Assembly: GCF_902497895.1 (NCBI RefSeq)
Contig: NZ_CABVHQ010000022.1
Coordinates: forward strand, 1-64,000
Origin: Pseudomonas fluorescens
GTDB lineage: Bacteria; Pseudomonadota; Gammaproteobacteria; Pseudomonadales; Pseudomonadaceae
DNA length: 64,000 nucleotides
Direction of reading: 5' to 3'
Positions 20,672 to 30,100 of the stretch are shown in pieces. A model generated the notes under the pieces. That model saw nothing but the letters and a program-made list of their open reading frames with translations. It searched no databases and was not told where the DNA came from. The first letter of the stretch is position 1. Each line of letters begins with the position of its first letter. Both the position numbers and the translations under genes were made by a program.

Positions 20672-22045
20672 ATGACCGAGCCCCTCCTGACCTTCGAACA
20701 ACTCAAGCGCGCCGCTGCCTCCGGCGAGATCGATACGGTGCTGGTGTGCATGGTCGATATGCAGGGGCGACTGGTCGGCAAGCGCTTCCAGGTCGAGTTT
20801 TTCATCGACAGCGGTCATGAAGAAACCCACTGCTGCAATTACCTGCTCGCCGACGATATCGACATGGAGCCGGTGCCGGGTTACGCCGCTGCCAGCTGGA
20901 GCAAAGGCTATGGCGACTTTGTGCTGAAACCGGACATGGCCACCTTGCGCCGCGTACCCTGGCTGGAGTGCACGGCACTGGTGCTGTGCGACGTGCTCGA
21001 TCATCACCACCGGCGCGACCTGCCCCACAGCCCGCGGGCGATCCTGAAAAAACAGATCGAGCGCCTGCGCGAACGCGGCTATACCGGCATGTTCGCTTCG
21101 GAGCTGGAGTTCTATCTGTTCGACGAGAGTTACCAGGCCATCCACGAGCGCAACTACCACAAGCCAAAGACCGCCGGCCACTACATCGAGGATTACAACA
21201 TCCTCCAGACCACCCGCGAGGAGCCGGTGCTGCGGGCGATTCGCAAGCATCTGCAGGCATCCGGCATTCCCGTGGAGAACTCCAAGGGTGAATGGGGCCC
21301 GGGCCAGGAAGAGATCAACATCCGCTATACCGATGCCCTGACCATGGCCGATCACCACGTCATCATCAAGCACGCCTGCAAGGAGATCGCGCAACTGCAG
21401 GGCAAGGCAATCACCTTCATGGCCAAGTGGCGCTATGACGCCGCCGGCTCCAGCAGCCATGTGCACAATTCGCTGTGGGACAAAAATGGCAAAAAGCCGC
21501 TGTTCTTTGACCCCAAGGCCGAGTTTGGCATGTCGACGCTGATGCGTTCCTGGGTGGCCGGGCAGCTCAAATACGCCAACGATATCACCTGTTTTCTCGC
21601 GCCCTATATCAATTCCTACAAGCGTTTCCAGGCCGGCACCTTCGCGCCGACGCGGGCGGTATGGAGTCGGGACAATCGCACCGCGGGCTTTCGTTTGTGC
21701 GCCGAAGGCAGCAAAGCCATCCGCATCGAATGCCGCATCGGCGGCGCCGACCTCAATCCCTATCTGGCCTTCGCCGCCTTGATCGCCGCGGGCCTGGCCG
21801 GTATCGACGAAAAGCTCAGCCTGGCGCCGCCCTTCGAGGGCGATGCCTACCTTGACGAACACTTGCCGCAAGTGTCGAAGACCCTGCGCGACGCCTGCGC
21901 CGCGCTCCGGGCCTCGAGCATGTTGCGCGAGGCGTTTGGTGAGGAAGTGATCGATCACTACGTGCACACCGCCGAATGGGAGCAGAAAGAGTACGACCGG
22001 CGGATCACCGACTGGGAACTGCAGCGCGGCTTCGAGCGCTATTGA
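20672..22045 (+). CDS. Glutamine synthetase-family gamma-glutamyl-amide ligase
   Basis: The 457 aa protein is a type I-like glutamine synthetase relative of the PuuA/IpuC group that joins glutamate to an amine using ATP. Visible motifs are EWGPGQEEINIRY (ATP/Glu site), FMAKWRYDAAGSSSHVHNS, and the C-terminal RIECRIGGADLNPYLAFAA with the family arginine. I start at ATG 20672 (MTEPLLTFEQL), as further upstream there is only REP sequence. It heads a run with an aldehyde dehydrogenase, an iron alcohol dehydrogenase and an APC permease, so it probably glutamylates an amine or amino alcohol taken up by that permease. It lacks typical GlnA regulatory features. Substrate unknown. Confidence 0.85.
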   Translation: MTEPLLTFEQLKRAAASGEIDTVLVCMVDMQGRLVGKRFQVEFFIDSGHEETHCCNYLLADDIDMEPVPGYAAASWSKGYGDFVLKPDMATLRRVPWLECTALVLCDVLDHHHRRDLPHSPRAILKKQIERLRERGYTGMFASELEFYLFDESYQAIHERNYHKPKTAGHYIEDYNILQTTREEPVLRAIRKHLQASGIPVENSKGEWGPGQEEINIRYTDALTMADHHVIIKHACKEIAQLQGKAITFMAKWRYDAAGSSSHVHNSLWDKNGKKPLFFDPKAEFGMSTLMRSWVAGQLKYANDITCFLAPYINSYKRFQAGTFAPTRAVWSRDNRTAGFRLCAEGSKAIRIECRIGGADLNPYLAFAALIAAGLAGIDEKLSLAPPFEGDAYLDEHLPQVSKTLRDACAALRASSMLREAFGEEVIDHYVHTAEWEQKEYDRRITDWELQRGFERY

Positions 22046-22052
22046 GAACAGC

Positions 22053-23444
22053 ATGACTGCGAAGATTCAGCTCATCTCACCGGTCGATGGCCGGGTCTAT
22101 GCCGAGCGCCACTACGCCAATGCCGTGCAGATCGAACAGGCCCTGACGGCTGCCGCAGCCGCCCAGGCGTTATGGAAGCGCCGGCCACTGAGCGAACGCG
22201 CCGCCTTCTGCAGCGCCGCCGTGGATTCGATGCTGGCGATGCAGGCCGAAATCGTGCCGGAACTGGCCTGGCAGATGGGCCGCCCGGTACGCTATGGCGC
22301 CTTTGAGCTGCGCGGCTTCGAAGAACGTGCCCGGCATATGATCGCCATTGCCCCTGAAGCCCTGGCAGCGCTGGAACCCGCTCCTATTGCGGGCTTTCGG
22401 CGTTATATCAAGCGCGAACCAGTGGGTACGGTACTGGTGGTCGCTCCCTGGAATTACCCCTATCTGACTGCAGTTAATACCATCATTGCGGCACTGATGG
22501 CCGGCAACAGCGTGATCCTCAAGCACTCGTCGCAAACCCTGTTGGTCGGCGAACGGTTCGCCGAGGCGTTTCGCCGCGCCAATCTGCCCGAAGGACTGTT
22601 CCATAACCTGCTGCTCAGTCATGTCTATACCTCAGCGATCATTGCCTCTGAAGGGGTGCAGCAGGTGAACTTCACCGGTTCGGTCGACGTCGGCAAAGAC
22701 ATGCAAAGAGCCGCTACTGGGAGCTTTCTCGGCATAGGCCTGGAACTCGGCGGCAAAGACCCGGCCTATGTACGGGCAGACGCCAACCTCGAGCATGCGG
22801 TAGAAAACCTGGTGGACGGCAGCTTCTTCAACTCCGGGCAGAGCTGCTGTGCCATCGAGCGCATCTATGTCGATGACAAAATCTACCCGGCCTTTGTCGA
22901 GCGTTTCGTCGCCTTGACTGGCCAGTACGTACTGGGCAACCCGCTGGACCAGGCCACCACACTCGGCCCAATGGTTACGCCGAGCGCCGCCGAATTCGTT
23001 CGCCGGCAGATCGCCGATGCCGTGGCGCAGGGAGCCAGGGCGCTGATCGATCCAAAGGCTTTTCCCGCCGACGCGCCGGGTAGTGCCTACCTCGCGCCCC
23101 AGGTATTGGTCGACGTCAGCCATAAAATGTCAGTGATGCGCGAGGAAAGCTTTGGCCCGGTGGTCGGCATCATGCCGGTTGCCGGCGACGACCAGGCCAT
23201 CGCCTTGATGAACGACAGCGAGTTCGGACTCAGCGCCTCCATCTGGACCCGGGATCTGGCTGCCGCCGAACGCCTGGGCGATGAGATCGCCACCGGCACC
23301 CTGTTCATGAACCGCTGCGACTATCTGGACCCGGCCCTGGCCTGGACCGGGGTGAAGAACAGCGGGCGCGGCGTAACCTTGTCGCGCCTTGGCTACGAGC
23401 ACCTGACCCGAGCCAAATCCTTCCATCTGCGCCACGAGGTGTAG
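22053..23444 (+). CDS. NAD(P)-dependent aldehyde dehydrogenase
   Basis: Aldehyde dehydrogenase superfamily, 463 aa. It shows the N-terminal APWNYPYLTAVNTIIAAL cofactor segment, the general-base glutamate in LELGGKDPAYV and the catalytic cysteine in NSGQSCCAIERIYV, followed by EESFGPVVGIMPV. It begins 7 nt after the ligase gene and ends 3 nt before the alcohol dehydrogenase, so the three are one transcript. The likely role is to oxidise the aldehyde made by the neighbouring alcohol dehydrogenase to an acid, possibly while still gamma-glutamyl-linked. The substrate cannot be read from the sequence. Confidence 0.92.
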   Translation: MTAKIQLISPVDGRVYAERHYANAVQIEQALTAAAAAQALWKRRPLSERAAFCSAAVDSMLAMQAEIVPELAWQMGRPVRYGAFELRGFEERARHMIAIAPEALAALEPAPIAGFRRYIKREPVGTVLVVAPWNYPYLTAVNTIIAALMAGNSVILKHSSQTLLVGERFAEAFRRANLPEGLFHNLLLSHVYTSAIIASEGVQQVNFTGSVDVGKDMQRAATGSFLGIGLELGGKDPAYVRADANLEHAVENLVDGSFFNSGQSCCAIERIYVDDKIYPAFVERFVALTGQYVLGNPLDQATTLGPMVTPSAAEFVRRQIADAVAQGARALIDPKAFPADAPGSAYLAPQVLVDVSHKMSVMREESFGPVVGIMPVAGDDQAIALMNDSEFGLSASIWTRDLAAAERLGDEIATGTLFMNRCDYLDPALAWTGVKNSGRGVTLSRLGYEHLTRAKSFHLRHEV

Positions 23445-23447
23445 AAC

Positions 23448-24608
23448 ATGAGTCTGACTGGAAACTGGAACTACCCCACGAGCATCCGTTTCGGGGTCGG
23501 CCGTATCGCCGAGCTGGCCGAGGTCTGTCGCAGCCAGGGTATCCAGCGACCGTTGCTGGTCACCGACAGTGGCCTGGCGCGTGTCCCGATCACCACGGCG
23601 GCGCTGGAGGCCTTGCGCGCAGCCGGCCTTGGTGTAGCGCTGTTTTGCGACCTCAAGCCGAATCCGGTCGAAGCCAACCTGGCGGGTGGGCTCGAGGCCT
23701 GGCGCGCGGGCTTTCACGACGGGGTGGTCGCCTTCGGCGGTGGCAGCGGCCTGGATATGGGCAAGCTCATCGCCTTCATGAGCGGCCAGACCCGACCGGT
23801 CTGGGATTTCGAAGACATCGACGACTACTGGACTCGCGCCGACGAAAGCACCATTGCCCCGATCATCGCGGTGCCCACCACCGCCGGTACCGGTTCCGAG
23901 GTCGGTCGTGCGGCGGTGATCATCGACGAGCGGACCCACACCAAACGCATCATCTTCCACCCGAAGATGATGCCGCGGGTGGTCATCAGCGACCCGGCCC
24001 TCACCGTCGGCATGCCGGCAAAGGTCACCGCCGGCACCGGCATGGATGCATTTTCCCATTGCCTGGAAGCGTACTGCGCCCCTGGTTTTCATCCCATGGC
24101 CGATGGCATCGCGGTGGAAGGCATGCGTCTGGTGGCCAACGCCCTGGTGCGGGCGGTACACATGCCCTCCGACCTCGAGGCGCGGGCGCAAATGCTCGCG
24201 GCTGCCGCGATGGGCGCCACCGCCTTCCAGAAAGGCCTGGGCGGGATGCACGCCCTCTCGCATCCGGTGGGCGCTCTGTACGACACCCATCACGGCATGA
24301 CCAATGCCACCTTCATGCCCTATGTGCTGCAGTTCAATCGTTCGGCTATCGAGGAACGCATCACGCGTCTGGCGGCTTATCTGCGTCTGCCCTCCCCGGG
24401 CTTCAGCAGCTTCCTGGCCTTCGTCCTCAAGCTGCGCAAGGACATCGGCGTGCCCCATACGCTGGTTGAACTGGGGGTGGATGACGGGCAGGCCGAGCTG
24501 ATCGCGGACATGGCGATTGCCGACCCCTGCGCCAGCGGCAACCCGCTGCCATTGACCCGGGACGGCGCGGCACAGATTTTCGCCGCGGCTTACCACGGCC
24601 GTCTGTAG
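23448..24608 (+). CDS. Iron-containing (group III) alcohol dehydrogenase
   Basis: The 386 aa protein belongs to the Fe-dependent alcohol dehydrogenases. It has the NAD-binding AFGGGSGLDMGK, the TTAGTGSEVGRAAVI segment and the metal ligands in DAFSHCLEAYCAPGFHPMADG, HALSHPVGALYDTHHG, with the expected Asp and three His. It oxidises a primary alcohol to an aldehyde, which the gene just upstream can then oxidise. It closes the three-gene block; a strong inverted repeat (24604-24704) follows and probably ends the transcript or stabilises it before the permease gene. Confidence 0.92.
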   Translation: MSLTGNWNYPTSIRFGVGRIAELAEVCRSQGIQRPLLVTDSGLARVPITTAALEALRAAGLGVALFCDLKPNPVEANLAGGLEAWRAGFHDGVVAFGGGSGLDMGKLIAFMSGQTRPVWDFEDIDDYWTRADESTIAPIIAVPTTAGTGSEVGRAAVIIDERTHTKRIIFHPKMMPRVVISDPALTVGMPAKVTAGTGMDAFSHCLEAYCAPGFHPMADGIAVEGMRLVANALVRAVHMPSDLEARAQMLAAAAMGATAFQKGLGGMHALSHPVGALYDTHHGMTNATFMPYVLQFNRSAIEERITRLAAYLRLPSPGFSSFLAFVLKLRKDIGVPHTLVELGVDDGQAELIADMAIADPCASGNPLPLTRDGAAQIFAAAYHGRL

Positions 24609-24704
24609 GAGCTGAGCTTGCTCGCGATGGACTCAAGGGCGGCGCGTTTATTCAGACGACACGCGTTTTCGTTAACGCCATCGCGAGCAAGCTCAGCTCC
24701 TACA
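24604..24704. repeat. Inverted repeat, GTAGGAGCTGAGCTTGCTCG class
   Basis: TGTAGGAGCTGAGCTTGCTC at 24604 and its reverse complement ending at 24704 form perfect 27-bp arms around a 47-bp centre. It overlaps the last codon of the alcohol dehydrogenase gene. A further degenerate half copy follows near 24710-24740. Confidence 0.85.
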
Positions 24705-24800
24705 AAAACCAAGATCGCCGCCTACTGCGGCTCCTACCTCGTTTTACGATAGGTGCCGATCAGTTCGGCCTGTACCAAAACCTGACAAGGGACACATATC

Positions 24801-26366
24801 ATGAGTCCAGCAAGCCAACCGGGCACCCGCGCGCCGCAAGACGATGACGTCAAGGTGTTGCACAGCATGGGCTATGCCCAGCAACTCTCGCGACGGATGG
24901 GGGTTTTCTCCAATTTTGCGATTTCCTTTTCGATCATCTGCATCCTTTCCGGTGGCATCAACTCACTGGCACAGGGCACTTCGGGCGCGGGCGGCGCGGC
25001 GATCGGCATCGGCTGGCCACTGGGCTGCCTGATCTCCGGAGTGTTCGCCATGGCCATGGCGCAGATTTCTTCGGCCTACCCCACCGCTGGCGGCCTCTAT
25101 CACTGGGGCTCGATTCTCGGTAACCGCTTCACCGGCTGGCTGACAGCCTGGTTCAATCTGCTGGGGCTGGTGACTGTGCTCGGCGCGATCAACGTCGGGA
25201 CCTATTACTTCTTTTTCGGTGCCTTCGGACCGGCTCTGGGAATGGAAGACACCATCACCACACGGATCCTTTTCCTCTCGGTGCTGACCGGTACCCAGGC
25301 GCTCTGTAACCACTTTGGCATCGGCCTGACCGCCAAGCTCACCGACTTTTCGGGTTATCTGATTTTCGCCACGGCCATCGCGCTGACTATCGTCTGCCTG
25401 ATGGCTGCGCCCAGCTACGAGTTCGTCCGCCTGATTACCTTCGGCAACTATTCCGGCGAGACCGGCGGCAACGTCTGGCCACAAGCATCGAACAGCTGGA
25501 TTTTCCTGCTCGGCCTGCTCCTGCCGATCTACACCATCACTGGCTACGACGCTTCCGCGCATACTTCCGAGGAGACCCGCCAGGCGGCTATATCGGTGCC
25601 GCTCGGGATGGTCATGTCGGTGGTCTGGTCGCTGCTGTTTGGCTGGCTGATGCTCAGTGCGTTCGTGCTGATGCTGCCGAGCATGGACGAGGCGGCCAGG
25701 CAGGGCTGGAACGTGTTCTTCTGGGCGATGGACACGCAGGTTAATCCGACCGTAAAAATGGCGCTGTACCTGGCGATTTTCATCTCGCAGTTTCTCTGCG
25801 GGTTGGCGACAGTGACCTCGGTCTCACGGATGATTTTCGCGTTCTCCCGTGACGGCGGCCTGCCCTGCTCGAAAGCACTGGCCAAGGTCTCACCCAAGCA
25901 TCGCAGCCCGGTGGCAGCAATCTGGACCGGCGCCACACTCGCAGTGCTGTTCGTCTGGGGATCGTCCGTGATATCGATCGGCGAAACCCCGGTCTACACC
26001 ATTGTGGTTTCCTGCACGGTGATCTTCCTGTTCTTCTCTTTCATCATTCCCATCGTGCTGGGCCTATTCACCTATGGCACCCCGAAGTGGCCGACCATGG
26101 GACCTTGGAACATGGGGCGCTGGTTGTACTCATTCTTCGCCATCCTCTCGATCCTCTCGATGGTGCTGATCTTCATCATCGGCATCCAGCCGCCGAACGA
26201 CTGGGCGCTGTACATCACCATCGGCTTTCTGGTGTTGACCGCCATCGTCTGGTTCGCCTTTGAAGCCCGGCGCTTCCAGGGCCCACCCATGGGCGAGATG
26301 ATCATCAAGCGCCAAGCCGAAATCGCAGCGGCGGAAGAGGCGTTGAACAAGCAAGCTGGAAACTGA
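24801..26366 (+). CDS. APC-superfamily amino acid/amine permease
   Basis: An integral membrane transporter of 521 aa with about twelve hydrophobic helices. The first is FAISFSIICILSGGINSL, followed by the loop motif GLYHWGSILGNRFTGW; SSAYPTAGG just before it is the conserved APC helix-3 region of the GABA permease/amino-acid-choline branch. ATG 24801 has AAGGGA at a good distance. It follows the ligase and dehydrogenase genes after a REP element and most likely imports the amine that they degrade. The C-terminus is charged and cytoplasmic. Confidence 0.9.
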   Translation: MSPASQPGTRAPQDDDVKVLHSMGYAQQLSRRMGVFSNFAISFSIICILSGGINSLAQGTSGAGGAAIGIGWPLGCLISGVFAMAMAQISSAYPTAGGLYHWGSILGNRFTGWLTAWFNLLGLVTVLGAINVGTYYFFFGAFGPALGMEDTITTRILFLSVLTGTQALCNHFGIGLTAKLTDFSGYLIFATAIALTIVCLMAAPSYEFVRLITFGNYSGETGGNVWPQASNSWIFLLGLLLPIYTITGYDASAHTSEETRQAAISVPLGMVMSVVWSLLFGWLMLSAFVLMLPSMDEAARQGWNVFFWAMDTQVNPTVKMALYLAIFISQFLCGLATVTSVSRMIFAFSRDGGLPCSKALAKVSPKHRSPVAAIWTGATLAVLFVWGSSVISIGETPVYTIVVSCTVIFLFFSFIIPIVLGLFTYGTPKWPTMGPWNMGRWLYSFFAILSILSMVLIFIIGIQPPNDWALYITIGFLVLTAIVWFAFEARRFQGPPMGEMIIKRQAEIAAAEEALNKQAGN

Positions 26367-26402
26367 TCGGCAATGCCTCTCGGTTAACCCCCGTACGCGG
26401 GT

Positions 26403-26535
26403 CGTAGCAGCTGGCGTAGCCTGCGTTCGGCTGCGCAGCAGTCGTTATTCATGCCACCACGGTTAACCGGTAAAACCGCAGCGCCCGATTTTACGACTGC
26501 TGCGCAGCCGAACGCAGCCTTCGGCAGCTGCTACG
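26403..26535. repeat. REPIN, CGTAGCAGCTG / GCTGCGCAGCAGTCGT class
   Basis: Left arm 26403-26445 and right arm 26492-26535 are near-perfect inverted copies (CGTAGCAGCTGGCGTAGCCT against AGGCTGCGTT family). It fills most of the 211-bp gap between the permease and the convergent YbhB-type gene and may act as a bidirectional terminator. Confidence 0.85.
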
Positions 26536-26577
26536 GAGGAATGTGTGTTGAGCGCCCCGTTTCATAACCCGCAATCC

Positions 26578-27048
26578 TCACCGGGTTTTAAGATAGGTAC
26601 CTATCAGCTCGGCCTGTGCCAGCACATGACCGCGCATGGCGCTTTCCAGTTGGGCCTTGGTGGGCAGCTTCAAGTCCGCCAAGACCGTGTCCAGCGCGTA
26701 GAGCTTGTGAAAATACCGATGGGTGCCAATAGGCGGACAAGGTCCACCGTAACCGACTCGCTGCCAGTCGTTGAGTCCCTGTAGCGTGCCGGGCGGCAGT
26801 GCGTGCAGGTCTTCTGGCAATCCGGCTGTCCCAACGGGCAAGTTATAGAGCAGCCAATGAACCCAGGTCATCTTCGGGGCCGCGGGATCTGGCGCGTCCG
26901 GGTCGTCCATGATCAGTGCCAGGCTCTGGGTGCCTGTGGGCACACCACTCCAGGTCAATGGCGGAGAAACATCCTTGCCCTCACAGCTGTAGAGCAACGG
27001 TATCGGACCCTGGGCAGGAAAAGCGGGAGATTCGAGCACGAATGGCAT
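26578..27048 (-). CDS. YbhB/YbcL family (PEBP, Raf-kinase-inhibitor-like) protein
   Basis: The 156 aa protein has the PEBP fold motifs: LLYSCEGKDVSPPLTWSGVP, DDPDAPD, WVHWLLYNLP, and GYGGPCPPIGTHRYFHKLYAL, which together line the ligand pocket. No signal peptide is seen, so it is the cytoplasmic YbhB type. Bacterial members have no settled function. It is convergent with the permease gene and divergent from the ugd operon, with 691 bp in between. Confidence 0.92.
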   Translation of the reverse strand: MPFVLESPAFPAQGPIPLLYSCEGKDVSPPLTWSGVPTGTQSLALIMDDPDAPDPAAPKMTWVHWLLYNLPVGTAGLPEDLHALPPGTLQGLNDWQRVGYGGPCPPIGTHRYFHKLYALDTVLADLKLPTKAQLESAMRGHVLAQAELIGTYLKTR

Positions 27049-27739
27049 GGTCGTTACCTCTGTTTGAGTGTGTTCGACAACAGACTCGATGCCGCGCGGG
27101 CGAGTCCGCTATCCCCGATAAACAAGCACTATAGCTGTGCCACGGGGACCACGGCGGTCATGCTGTCTGACGCTCGCGGCCCTGCTCACCCGCTCGTGCT
27201 GCCTCGATGGGATAAAACTGTAACCGATCGGTTTGTGCCAGTGGTATTTCGCCACCAATATTTTTTCGCTCACAGAATTGCTCCAGCCCCGCCCCCCTTC
27301 TTATTACCAGTTGCGGCACTGAGTTAATCAGCCAGGCAAGTACATTGCCTTGGTTAAACTATTCTCATTTCCATATATGTTATTTCCGATGGCGAACCAG
27401 ACTGTCCGCGGTCACTTGCCAATCCTGGATAACACAACTAATTACCAATAGCGTACCCGTTGGGCACCATCCACTCTACAAGCACCAGGCTCTAACAAGA
27501 GGGTTAACTACTTCCGGCGCCATCAAACCTGACTGCGAAAGCTTTAATTATAACCGAAGTGCCCGCAACATAATTTTCACAATTCCATGACATATTTTTC
27601 TTTGCTCTACGCAAAATATACTGGAGCTTAGCAACGTCTTTTAGATACCAGCCATTTACCTCCACGCGCGCCTTACCCGGTGAGAGCGATGGTTATTGCT
27701 TGTTTCCCTGGCCGCCTTGATTTTGACATGGAGTAACTG
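27049..27739. promoter_or_regulatory. Long AT-richer intergenic region upstream of ugd
   Basis: No gene is convincing in these 691 bp, which are clearly richer in A+T than the flanks, especially 27250-27620. The only promoter-like element I see for the downstream operon is a TATACT box at 27617-27622 without a clear -35. The size of the leader suggests several regulatory inputs for the envelope-modification operon. No REP is present, in contrast to most gaps nearby. Confidence 0.35.
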
Positions 27740-29077
27740 ATGAAAGTTACGGTCTTCGGTACCGGCTACGTCGGACTGACGCTGGCTGTTTGCCTGGCGC
27801 AAGTCGGACATTCGGTCTGTTGCATCGATGTCGATACGCAGCGAATCGAGTCGTTGAACAAAGGGCTCTGCCCTATCTTCGAGCCAGGGCTACCGGGATT
27901 GCTGGAAAAGAACCTGGCCTCCGGGCGCCTGACTTTTACCACTGACAGCGATTTGGCCGTTGATTTCGCAAAGATCATTTTCATTGCCGTAGGCACACCC
28001 TCGGCGGCAGATGGCAGCGCGGATCTAAGCAATGTCTTCGCAGCAGTGGATACCATTACCACACATGCTAAAACTCCCAAGATCATTGTCAACAAGTCAA
28101 CTTCACCGGTGGGCACCGTTGACAGACTTAAAGCCGGGATCACCAGGCGCTTCGACGGTAGTGGAGCAAATGATTCCTTTCATGTGATCAGCAATCCCGA
28201 GTTTCTCAAGGAAGGCTGCGCCATCAATGATTGCATGCGCCCGGAACGGATCATCATTGGCGGTGCCGAGGACTCGGTTGTGGAGGTCCTCAGAGAGCTG
28301 TATCAACCCTTCAGTCGCAACCATGAGAAGTTTATCGTCATGGATGCCCGCAGCGCCGAAATGACCAAATATGCCGCCAACTGCATGCTCGCCACCAAGA
28401 TTTCGTTTATCAACGAAATGGCCAACCTGGCGGAACACCTGGGCGCAGACATCGAGATGGTCAGGCGCGGCATCGGCTCGGATTCGCGGATCGGTTATGA
28501 CTTCATTTATCCGGGCTGTGGATTTGGCGGGTCGTGTTTTCCCAAAGACCTCAAGGCGCTTAGAAAAGCTGCCGAAGACATAGGCTTTGATCCTCGATTG
28601 CTGCAGGCCGTGGAAGAGGTCAATCGTAACCAGCAGGATCGACTGTTTCAAAAGATCACCCGCCATTACAACCAGTCCCTGGACAATAAAACCTTTGCTG
28701 TCTGGGGGTTAGCGTTTAAACCTAATACCGATGACATGCGCGAAGCATCCAGTGATGTGCTTCTCAGATCTCTATGGAAGGCCGGCGCTCGAGTGCAAGC
28801 CCATGATCCCCAAGCGATGATCGAGGCTCGACGCCTTTACGGGGAGCGCAAGGATCTGCAGCTGATGCGCAACAAAGAAGACACCCTGATCGGGGCCGAT
28901 GCTCTGGTGGTCGTCACCGAATGGCAGGATTACCGGGTCCTCGATCTGCAGCGAGTGCCCCAGTTGCTTGCCGATCGCGTGGTATTCGACGGACGCAATC
29001 TGTTTGACCCTGCTCATTTGGCGGCGGCGGGACTGACCTACTACGGGATCGGACGCGGCCGGACGAATCAGGCATGA
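27740..29077 (+). CDS. ugd: UDP-glucose 6-dehydrogenase
   Basis: Oxidises UDP-glucose twice with NAD+ to UDP-glucuronate. The 445 aa protein begins with the NAD-binding GTGYVGLTLAVCLAQVGH. It has the conserved NPEFLKEGCAI, the lysine of AEMTKYAANCMLATKISF and the catalytic cysteine in GFGGSCFPKDLKAL, then FKPNTDDMREASSDVL. It opens the operon and overlaps the next gene by 4 nt (ATGA). With the following epimerase and glycosyltransferases it supplies an activated uronic acid for envelope glycans. Confidence 0.95.
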   Translation: MKVTVFGTGYVGLTLAVCLAQVGHSVCCIDVDTQRIESLNKGLCPIFEPGLPGLLEKNLASGRLTFTTDSDLAVDFAKIIFIAVGTPSAADGSADLSNVFAAVDTITTHAKTPKIIVNKSTSPVGTVDRLKAGITRRFDGSGANDSFHVISNPEFLKEGCAINDCMRPERIIIGGAEDSVVEVLRELYQPFSRNHEKFIVMDARSAEMTKYAANCMLATKISFINEMANLAEHLGADIEMVRRGIGSDSRIGYDFIYPGCGFGGSCFPKDLKALRKAAEDIGFDPRLLQAVEEVNRNQQDRLFQKITRHYNQSLDNKTFAVWGLAFKPNTDDMREASSDVLLRSLWKAGARVQAHDPQAMIEARRLYGERKDLQLMRNKEDTLIGADALVVVTEWQDYRVLDLQRVPQLLADRVVFDGRNLFDPAHLAAAGLTYYGIGRGRTNQA

Positions 29078-30060
29078 CCATACTTATCACAGGGGCCGCG
29101 GGATTTATTGGATTTCATAGCGCCAGGCGTTGCTGCGAAGAGGGGCTGGAAGTAGTCGGCATCGACAACCTTAACCATTACTACAGCCTTGATCTCAAAC
29201 ATTCGCGTCTGCAGCAATTGGCGAAGTATCCAAACTTTCACTTTAAAGCCATGGATATTATCGATAAAGCCGGACTACTTGAGTTATTCGAGACTCATGG
29301 CTTTACCGAAGTCATTCATCTGGCTGCACAGGCCGGCGTTCGCTATTCAATAGACAACCCGGACGTCTATGCCGAATCCAACCTTATCGGTTTTCTCAAT
29401 ATTCTTGAAGCCTGTCGTAACTTCAAGCCGAACCATTTCATCTACGCATCCAGCAGTTCGGTCTATGGCCTGAACGCCAAATTGCCGTTTTCCGTGGATG
29501 ACCGTACCGATTGCCCCGTCTCTTTTTATGCGGCCACCAAGCGTGCCAATGAACTAATGGCCTACAGCTACGCGCACCTCTATGGCTTACAAACCAGTGG
29601 CCTGCGTTTCTTCACTGTTTATGGGCCCTGGGGGCGTCCGGATATGGCGCTGTTCAAGTTTACTCAGGCGATCTTGAATCGGCAGCCGATCGATATTTAT
29701 AACGACGGGCTGATGTCACGGGATTTCACCTATATCGATGACATCGTCGAAGGCATTGTGCGTTTGCGCCTGAGGCCGCCGTCCTGGCAGTCAACCCTTG
29801 AGATCGGCGTTCCACCCAGCAAGGTCTACAACATTGGTCGCGGGGAACCGGTGAAATTACTGGATTTCGTCGACTGCCTGGAATCGGCGATTGGCGTCAA
29901 GGCACAGCGCAATTATCTACCGATGCAAGCGGGCGATGTCGTACAGACATGGGCCGATGTATCGGCACTCGCCCAGTGGGTCGACTTCTCCCCGAGAGTA
30001 TCGGTTGAAGCCGGAGTGGCAGAATTCGTGGAGTGGTACCGGGACTATTACCAGGTATAG
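29074..30060 (+). CDS. NAD-dependent UDP-sugar epimerase, probably UDP-glucuronate 4-epimerase
   Basis: An extended short-chain dehydrogenase of 328 aa. It has the nucleotide motif TGAAGFIGFHSARR, IDNLNHYYSLDLKHSRL (the NxYYxxxLK pattern typical of UDP-GlcA 4-epimerases), ASSSSVYGLN, and the catalytic SFYAATKRANE (YxxxK). The C-terminal half binds the sugar (TVYGPWGRPDMALFKF). Coming right after ugd, the natural product is UDP-galacturonate. It could act on another UDP-sugar; the NHYY motif and the neighbour make GlcA the best guess. Confidence 0.88.
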   Translation: MTILITGAAGFIGFHSARRCCEEGLEVVGIDNLNHYYSLDLKHSRLQQLAKYPNFHFKAMDIIDKAGLLELFETHGFTEVIHLAAQAGVRYSIDNPDVYAESNLIGFLNILEACRNFKPNHFIYASSSSVYGLNAKLPFSVDDRTDCPVSFYAATKRANELMAYSYAHLYGLQTSGLRFFTVYGPWGRPDMALFKFTQAILNRQPIDIYNDGLMSRDFTYIDDIVEGIVRLRLRPPSWQSTLEIGVPPSKVYNIGRGEPVKLLDFVDCLESAIGVKAQRNYLPMQAGDVVQTWADVSALAQWVDFSPRVSVEAGVAEFVEWYRDYYQV

Positions 30061-30100
30061 CGGCACCATTGTTATAAAAAATAATATTCCTGGGGAATTT

